A DNA stretch of 11,544 bases, from NCBI GenBank assembly GCA_945938205.1, contig CAMEUL010000016.1:1-11544 (forward strand), in the 5' to 3' direction. Both the position numbers and the translations under genes were made by a program. Shown here in pieces: positions 7,461-11,544 of the stretch (its first letter is position 1; each line of letters opens with the position of its first letter). The DNA is from an uncultured Traorella sp. GTDB lineage: Bacteria; Bacillota_I; Bacilli_A; Erysipelotrichales; Erysipelotrichaceae. Below the pieces are notes generated by a model that was not told where the DNA came from, did no database searches, and saw only the letters and a list, made by a program, of their open reading frames with translations.

Positions 7461-7682
7461 ATGGATATCAAGCAGATGCTACTGGGATATATCCTGCTAT
7501 CCATCCAAGAAGATGAAACAGCCTTTCTGATTTGTCACTGTGGTTATATCGATATGGATTTATTTAATGAAACATCTTTGACAACTCAGCGCGCTAGTGA
7601 TGTAGCCTGTGCTGTCGATAAAGATATTGCCCAATATATCAGGGACAATGACATTCAGCTGATCACATATCGAGATCTATAG
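7461..7682 (+). CDS. Small hypothetical protein
   Basis: I do not recognise this 73-residue product (MDIKQMLLGYILLSIQ at the N-terminus, QLITYRDL at the C-terminus). It is acidic and probably soluble, with a short hydrophobic first helix and a CHC pair (LICHCGYID) that could bind metal but is not a complete known motif. The frame is open much further upstream, back to 7293, but that part runs through the uvrB terminator and promoter, so translation must begin after about 7392. The ATG at 7461 is the first ATG but lacks a good ribosome binding site. AAAGGA at 7395-7400 directly abuts an in-frame TTG at 7401, which would add 20 mostly hydrophobic residues. The start is therefore uncertain. The strong dedicated promoter is the main reason to believe the gene. 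No clear terminator follows it. Confidence 0.55.
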   Translation: MDIKQMLLGYILLSIQEDETAFLICHCGYIDMDLFNETSLTTQRASDVACAVDKDIAQYIRDNDIQLITYRDL

Positions 7683-7732
7683 AAAATAACCCTTTTTAAT
7701 GTTAATAAATAAAGAAAAAACACAAAAACGAG

Positions 7733-7761
7733 TTGACACACTGGTTATAACCAGTTATACT
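7733..7761 (+). promoter_or_regulatory. gntR promoter with operator filling the spacer
   Basis: TTGACA (-35, 7733-7738) and TATACT (-10, 7756-7761) are exactly 17 bp apart. Bases 7740-7755 of the spacer are the perfect 16-bp palindrome ACTGGTTATAACCAGT. This symmetry and placement are typical of GntR/HutC-family operators, so the regulator encoded just downstream very likely binds here and represses its own gene. An A-rich stretch upstream (7711-7729) could act as an UP element. Confidence 0.85.
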
Positions 7762-7777
7762 TAGATTAGGTAAAGAT

Positions 7778-8500
7778 ATGGGAAAATATGATAAGCAGCC
7801 ACTATATTGCAAACTTGCAGAAATTATTGAAGAAAAAATAGAAACGGGTGCATGGAAAAAGGGTAAAAAAATCACATCCGAAAGAGAATTGTGTGAAGAA
7901 TACAATATGTCAAGAATTACAGTTCGTAATGCAATTGATGAATTAGTGCGACAAGGAAGACTTGAAAAAGTACAAGGCAAAGGGACTTTCGTAGTTGGCA
8001 GTAGTATTATACAGAATCTTGGAAATGTGTATAGTTTTTCTCGTGAAATGGAGAAACAAGGAAAGATATCCGCAACCAGGCTGGTTAATAAAGAAGTTCA
8101 GAAAGCTGATAGAAGAGTTTCGAAAGCTCTAGGTATTGATGAAGGGGATCTAGTAGTTTATATTGAACGACTTCGTTGTGCAGAAAATACACCCATCATG
8201 CTAGAAAAGACTTATTTTCCTAAAGAAAGTTATGAATTTGTCTTAGATATCGATTTAGATAAGGATCCGTTATACAAGACGCTAGATGAAAAGTATGGTG
8301 TAAATATCAATCGTGCTATTGAAACATTTAAAGCTTGTGAATTAAATTCCTATGAATGCAAACTGCTACAGTGCAAGGCTCCACAATATGGTCTTTTAGT
8401 AAAAAGAACTTCGTATTGTGATGATCGAGTAGTTTGTTGTTCATCAATTGTATCCAAAGGAGATACCTTTGAATTTACTGTGAAACTCGAATCAAAATAA
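7778..8500 (+). CDS. GntR family (HutC/UTRA) transcriptional regulator
   Basis: A 240-residue DNA-binding regulator. The N-terminal winged helix-turn-helix spans about 7-74, with PLYCKLAEIIEEKIETGAW, then SERELCEEYNMSRITVRNAI and VQGKGTFV, the canonical GntR signature. A UTRA ligand-binding domain covers about 95-235, including a central ERLRCAENTPIMLEKTYFP stretch that matches the usual RxRxxxxxPxxxExxYxP core. UTRA domains of this branch usually sense a phosphorylated sugar or related metabolite, which relieves repression. AGGTAAAG precedes the ATG at suitable spacing. The gene heads a PTS-SIS locus, and matching operator sequences lie in front of both gntR and the EIIA gene. It is most likely the local repressor, with the imported sugar phosphate or the SIS product as inducer (inference). 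Confidence 0.93.
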   Translation: MGKYDKQPLYCKLAEIIEEKIETGAWKKGKKITSERELCEEYNMSRITVRNAIDELVRQGRLEKVQGKGTFVVGSSIIQNLGNVYSFSREMEKQGKISATRLVNKEVQKADRRVSKALGIDEGDLVVYIERLRCAENTPIMLEKTYFPKESYEFVLDIDLDKDPLYKTLDEKYGVNINRAIETFKACELNSYECKLLQCKAPQYGLLVKRTSYCDDRVVCCSSIVSKGDTFEFTVKLESK

Positions 8501-8502
8501 TC

Positions 8503-8524
8503 AGGAGATAATGTATTATCTCCT
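8503..8524. repeat. Perfect hairpin-forming inverted repeat between gntR and EIIA
   Basis: AGGAGATAA (8503-8511) pairs perfectly with TTATCTCCT (8516-8524) around TGTA, two bases after the gntR stop. No T run follows on the plus strand, so it is not a standard terminator. It may trim or stabilise mRNA ends, attenuate read-through, or be a protein site. Confidence 0.6.
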
Positions 8525-8538
8525 ATATAAAAAAGCTA

Positions 8539-8560
8539 ACTGGTTATAACATCATAACCA
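8539..8560 (+). promoter_or_regulatory. Second GntR operator before the PTS genes
   Basis: ACTGGTTATAAC (8539-8550) repeats 12 bases of the gntR operator exactly, and ATAACCA (8554-8560) supplies a spaced second half-site, giving TGGTTAT-n6-ATAACCA. It ends 2 nt before AAGGAGG, the EIIA ribosome binding site. A TATAAA (8526-8531) just upstream could be a -10, but no -35 is evident. Repression by roadblock or promoter occlusion is inferred. Confidence 0.7.
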
Positions 8561-8572
8561 ATAAGGAGGAAA

Positions 8573-9028
8573 ATGATGCTACAAGAAATATTAACAGAAG
8601 AAATGATTGAAACGGATGTTGAATGTGAGACTTGGCAGGAAACTGTAAAAAAAGCAGGGGGGATTTTAGTTAATAAAGGTAAAGTAAAAGAGGATTTCAT
8701 TCAAAAAATGATTGATACTGTTATGCAATTTGGCCCTTATGTAATACTTATGCCAAAAGTTGCTTTCTTTCATGGAGCGCCAGGAAATGATGTGAATGAA
8801 CTATGTTTATCTTTAATTACCTTAAAGAATGAGGTTAGATTTAAAGAATTCGAAAATCAGCCAATAAAATGTGCATTTGCTTTTGGTGCAGTTGATAGTG
8901 AAGGTCATATGAATATGTTAAAAGAGGTTGCTATGCTGTTTCAGGATGAAGAGTTTTTAAAGTTAATAACTGAAAATGGTAGTAAAAATAGAATTCTTCA
9001 GAAAATATGTGAACTAAAGGAGGAATAG
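8573..9028 (+). CDS. PTS sugar transporter subunit IIA (mannitol/fructose/ascorbate type)
   Basis: A cytoplasmic phosphocarrier that would take phosphate from HPr and pass it to EIIB. At 151 residues it is a stand-alone EIIA domain of the PTS_EIIA type-2 fold, closest in layout to UlaC/SgaA. The expected phosphorylated His is His67 in LMPKVAFFHGAPGNDV, placed as in the family after the YVILxP strand. A second conserved His in DSEGHMNMLKEVAMLF (near 111) fits the active-site partner. The residues before His67 read FF instead of the usual (I/L/M)P of a PHA/PHG motif, a departure worth noting. AAGGAGG (8563-8569) is a strong ribosome binding site; a second ATG follows directly (8576). The SIS gene starts 2 nt after its stop. 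Confidence 0.88.
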   Translation: MMLQEILTEEMIETDVECETWQETVKKAGGILVNKGKVKEDFIQKMIDTVMQFGPYVILMPKVAFFHGAPGNDVNELCLSLITLKNEVRFKEFENQPIKCAFAFGAVDSEGHMNMLKEVAMLFQDEEFLKLITENGSKNRILQKICELKEE

Positions 9029-9030
9029 AA

Positions 9031-9765
9031 ATGAAACACGAAGAGTTTTATCGGATCGTATCAGACCAGATGTCTGAACAGTTTGAAAAAGAAAAAGAAA
9101 ACATTGATTTGGCAGCAAGTTATTGCGCTGATTCAATCATGAAAGGAAGAGTAATCCATGTGTTTGGATGTGGACATTCACAAATGTTCGCAATGGAAGT
9201 CTTCTATCGTGCAGGAGGGTTAGTACCGGTAAATGCTTTATTGATACCACATTTAGCACTATTTCCAAAAGCAAAACTGAGTACTTTACAGGAAAGAGTT
9301 GAAGGATTTAGTGATGAATATTTGAAACTTGAAAACACAAGCAAAGATGACACTATGATTATTGTTTCAATATCTGGAAGAAATGCGGGTGTTGTTGATA
9401 TGGCCCTTGAAGCAAAAAGAATTGGTATGAAAGTTATAGCGTTAACATCTAATCAGTTTTCAGACAGTGTAACATCGCGTCATTCATCAGGTAAGAAACT
9501 GAAAGATGTAGCTGATTTAGTTATTGATATCAAATGCGTTGAAGGAGATGCTTGTTTAAGTATGCCACAACTTGAGCCAAAATTTACAGGAACAAGTACA
9601 ATTTTAGGAATGTTTGTCATGGATTGCATTACTTCAAGATGTATTGAATTATGTGTAGAAAAAGGATATAATACACCGATTTATGTCAGTTCAAATCTAG
9701 ACAGAGGTGATGACATAAACAAGGAACATATCAGAAACTATCAAAGTCTTGTTGACTGTTTATAG
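9031..9765 (+). CDS. SIS-domain phosphosugar-binding protein (UPF0309/COG4821)
   Basis: A 244-residue sugar isomerase (SIS) domain protein that resembles the UPF0309 family. The family pattern is clear: an N-terminal helix, then HVFGCGHSQMFAMEVFYRAG (43-62), GLVPVN (63-68) and the SIS phosphate loop IVSISGRNAGVVDMALEAK (111-129), followed by VIALTS (135-140). SIS domains bind the phosphate of a sugar phosphate for isomerisation, deamination or C-N/C-O cleavage, or for sensing. The exact reaction here is not known. Its place between EIIA and EIIB in one operon argues strongly that its substrate is the sugar phosphate made by this PTS. It is the only enzyme-like protein in the locus. The ribosome binding site AAAGGAGG lies upstream of the ATG within the EIIA end. 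Confidence 0.85.
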   Translation: MKHEEFYRIVSDQMSEQFEKEKENIDLAASYCADSIMKGRVIHVFGCGHSQMFAMEVFYRAGGLVPVNALLIPHLALFPKAKLSTLQERVEGFSDEYLKLENTSKDDTMIIVSISGRNAGVVDMALEAKRIGMKVIALTSNQFSDSVTSRHSSGKKLKDVADLVIDIKCVEGDACLSMPQLEPKFTGTSTILGMFVMDCITSRCIELCVEKGYNTPIYVSSNLDRGDDINKEHIRNYQSLVDCL

Positions 9766-9783
9766 GAAAGGAGGAAAGCGAAA

Positions 9784-10077
9784 ATGCTAAAAATTATTAC
9801 AGTTTGCGGTTTAGGAGTAGGTTCGAGTTTGATTATGAAGATGACAGTGGATTCGGCCATGAATCAGCTTGGTGTAAAATGCAATATTGAGCATTGGGAC
9901 ATGGGTACAGTTAAAGGACGTGATTGTGATTTTATTGCAACAACTGAGAGTTTTCGTAAGAACTTTGCAGATCAAGACAATGTTGTCTATATCGAGAGTA
10001 TTGTCAATGTTGAAGAAACAAAAAGAAAACTTGAAGAGTATCTAACAAGTAAAGGATTACTTAAAAAGGAGGGGTAG
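9784..10077 (+). CDS. PTS sugar transporter subunit IIB (ascorbate/lactose type)
   Basis: A small cytoplasmic phosphocarrier of 97 residues that transfers phosphate from EIIA to the incoming sugar at EIIC. The N-terminal strand and P-loop-like turn ITVCGLGVGSSLIMKM carry the phosphorylated Cys8, as in UlaB/SgaB and lactose/cellobiose EIIB. The rest is a standard alternating alpha/beta fold, with CDFIATTESF and NVVYIESIVNVEET at the second and third strands. It is preceded by AGGAAAGGAGG, a very strong ribosome binding site, and sits 18 nt after the SIS gene and 3 nt before the EIIC gene. Confidence 0.92.
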   Translation: MLKIITVCGLGVGSSLIMKMTVDSAMNQLGVKCNIEHWDMGTVKGRDCDFIATTESFRKNFADQDNVVYIESIVNVEETKRKLEEYLTSKGLLKKEG

Positions 10078-10080
10078 AAA

Positions 10081-11412
10081 ATGTTAGATTTCATTCTTAA
10101 TATTATGGAAACACCGGCAATCGTTTTAGGATTGGTTGCCCTTATTGGATTATTGCTACAGAAAAAATCTGTTGGTCAAGTATTCTCTGGTACAGTTAAA
10201 ACAGCTTTAGGAATGCTTGTCTTAAGTGCTGGATCATCATTAATCGTAACAGAAATACTTCCGTTTGTAGATCTTTTCTCAATTGTGTTCAAATTAGATG
10301 GATTTGCGACATCCTCTGAGGCTGTAGTTGGTGCTATGCAAGCAGCAGTTCCTGCAATTGCATCAACAAGTGCTTTGATTATGGCTATTGGTTTTTTGGT
10401 GAATGTTTTGGTAGCAAGAATTAGCCCATTAAAATACATTTTCTTGACCGGGCATATGATGTGGATCTTATCTGTTGCTATTGCTGGAAGCTTATATAGT
10501 TTTGGAATGAGTGAAACAATGATTGTTGTAATTGGTTCAATTTTACAAGGGGTCTTAATGGTCGTTCTTCCTGCTTTAGGACAACCTATGGTTCGCAAAG
10601 TAACTGGAAATGATAATTTTGCTATTGCTCATTTGACAACAATTGGTACTGTGGGCGCAGCTTATGTTGGTGGGCTTTTAGGTGACAAATCAAAGAATGC
10701 AGAAGATATGAAACTTCCTGAATCTTTAGAATTCTTTAAAGACACTTCGATGTCAGTTTCCATTGTAATGGGTGTCTTCTATCTGCTTGTTGTTCTTCTT
10801 GCAGGTCCTGAAGCAGTAAGCGAATACGCTGGAAATACTAACTATATCGTTTATGGCATCCTGAAGGCATTAGGATTTACAGCAGGTATTTTGGTTCTGC
10901 TGCAAGGTGTTCGTATGTTCCTTGGAGAACTTGTTCCGGCATTTAAAGGAATATCTGACAAACTTGTTCCTGGTGCTATTCCAGCATTAGATGTTCCTGC
11001 ATTATTTGCATTTGCTCCTACAAGTCTTATGATTGGTTTCGTTACAGCTGTTGTAGGAATGATTGTAGGTATGTTTATTTCTTCAGCCATCTTTAAAGTA
11101 GCACCTCTTGTATCAATTATTGGAGCATTCTTCACTGGTGGTGTGGCAGGAATTTATGGAAATGCTACAGGAGGTAGAAGAGGGGCTGCCATTGCAGGAT
11201 TTGTATATGGATTCATTCTGATTTTCTTCTCAGGATTCTTATTTACAATTTTCGATTATGCGGCATATGGAGCAGCAGGTGTTGGACACGACTGTGTGGA
11301 TGTTATGGCTATTATGTGGATGCTGAAAGTTCCATATATTGGAATTGCAATTATCGTAGTAGCATTCGCTCTGCTTAGTTGGGTTGCGCTTAAGAAAAAG
11401 AAAGTTCAATAA
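10081..11412 (+). CDS. PTS ascorbate-type transporter subunit IIC (UlaA/SgaT family)
   Basis: The membrane channel that moves and hands over the sugar for phosphorylation. Its 443 residues are close to UlaA length and it is hydrophobic throughout, with about ten to eleven membrane segments beginning at about 12-27 and ending with a helix at about 418-436 before a KKKKKVQ tail. Family landmarks are FLTGHMM (121-127), GQPMVRKVTGNDNFAIAH (167-184) and the highly conserved FFTGGVAGIYGNATGGRRGA (350-369). AAAAGGAGGGG precedes the ATG at 10081. Despite the family name, relatives are used for substrates other than ascorbate, and the ascorbate catabolic genes (ulaD/E/F, ulaG) are not in view; only a SIS protein is. 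The substrate cannot be assigned from sequence. No terminator follows within 132 nt, so the operon may continue. Confidence 0.94.
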   Translation: MLDFILNIMETPAIVLGLVALIGLLLQKKSVGQVFSGTVKTALGMLVLSAGSSLIVTEILPFVDLFSIVFKLDGFATSSEAVVGAMQAAVPAIASTSALIMAIGFLVNVLVARISPLKYIFLTGHMMWILSVAIAGSLYSFGMSETMIVVIGSILQGVLMVVLPALGQPMVRKVTGNDNFAIAHLTTIGTVGAAYVGGLLGDKSKNAEDMKLPESLEFFKDTSMSVSIVMGVFYLLVVLLAGPEAVSEYAGNTNYIVYGILKALGFTAGILVLLQGVRMFLGELVPAFKGISDKLVPGAIPALDVPALFAFAPTSLMIGFVTAVVGMIVGMFISSAIFKVAPLVSIIGAFFTGGVAGIYGNATGGRRGAAIAGFVYGFILIFFSGFLFTIFDYAAYGAAGVGHDCVDVMAIMWMLKVPYIGIAIIVVAFALLSWVALKKKKVQ

Positions 11413-11544
11413 TTTAATTGATGATTTGGCATAAAATCTCATAAATATCTGTACAAATAGTATGGAACAATAAAGGAAGAAGATAATTCAAAGAGGCTGT
11501 AACGAAATAGAAAAATTTCGAAGATGAAATTCATTCTATAGAGG
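11413..11544. other. Intergenic tail with no supported gene
   Basis: No open frame with a plausible start is present. ATGs at 11462 and 11525 reach stops within a few codons. A short inverted repeat, CGAAAT (11503-11508) with ATTTCG (11515-11520), and the phrase GAGGCTGTAACGAAAT (11493-11508) are visible but not assignable. No terminator for the PTS operon is evident. Confidence 0.5.

Noticed and set aside
7541..7548. TGGTTATA inside the small gene as a third GntR operator
   Set aside because: Only 8 of 12 core bases match, there is no symmetric second arm, and it lies in coding sequence away from a promoter.
8481..8496. Possible catabolite-response element at the end of gntR (TGAAACTCGAATCA)
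   Set aside because: The central CG is out of register with the cre consensus, so the match is not better than chance.
10176..10598. Minus-strand open frame of 140 codons opposite the EIIC gene
   Set aside because: It lies wholly inside a clear membrane-protein gene, lacks a ribosome binding site or promoter and has no recognisable motif.
1..11544. CRISPR arrays, tRNA or rRNA genes, riboswitches, phage attachment sites
   Set aside because: No regularly spaced repeats, cloverleaf-like segments, rRNA-like conserved stretches or long structured leaders were seen anywhere on either strand.

Overview
The window reads as a stretch of chromosome from an AT-rich, low-GC Gram-positive bacterium (Bacillota). 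The FtsEX / CtpA-type protease / UvrB gene order, a DegV protein, a DUF1836 protein and strong AGGAGG-type ribosome binding sites all fit. A member of the Erysipelotrichia is my best guess, but this is inference from gene content and not from a marker gene. No rRNA, tRNA, CRISPR array or complete mobile element is visible.

Left part (1-2366): the 3' end of an FtsX/MacB-like ABC permease runs in from outside and is closed by an intrinsic terminator. An extended -10 promoter then drives ftsE-ftsX, which overlap by 8 nt. These encode the ATPase and membrane subunit of the divisome complex that controls peptidoglycan hydrolases. A bidirectional terminator separates ftsX from the convergent degV gene.

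Middle part (2358-7358): degV (minus strand, fatty-acid-binding family) and a DUF1836 helix-turn-helix gene (plus strand) diverge from a 110-bp region with back-to-back promoters. An inverted repeat brackets the degV -10 box. Next comes a membrane-anchored S41/PDZ protease with a C-terminal peptidoglycan-binding domain, then uvrB 24 nt later, closed by a strong terminator. The ftsEX...ctp-uvrB order resembles that of Bacillus, with degV and DUF1836 between the two halves. Neither a PcsB/M23-type hydrolase gene next to ftsX nor uvrA after uvrB is present here.

Right part (7357-11544): a small unrecognised gene has its own near-consensus promoter. After it comes a compact sugar-uptake locus: a GntR/HutC regulator, then PTS EIIA, a SIS-domain phosphosugar protein (UPF0309/COG4821), PTS EIIB and PTS EIIC of the ascorbate (UlaA/SgaT) type. 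A perfect 16-bp palindrome fills the spacer of the gntR promoter, and 12 bp of it recur with an extra half-site just before the EIIA gene. This suggests one regulator controlling both itself and the transporter genes. The likely physiology is PTS import and phosphorylation of an unidentified carbohydrate, with the SIS protein acting on the product. No other catabolic enzyme lies in the window, so the substrate is open. The last 132 nt hold no gene I can support.
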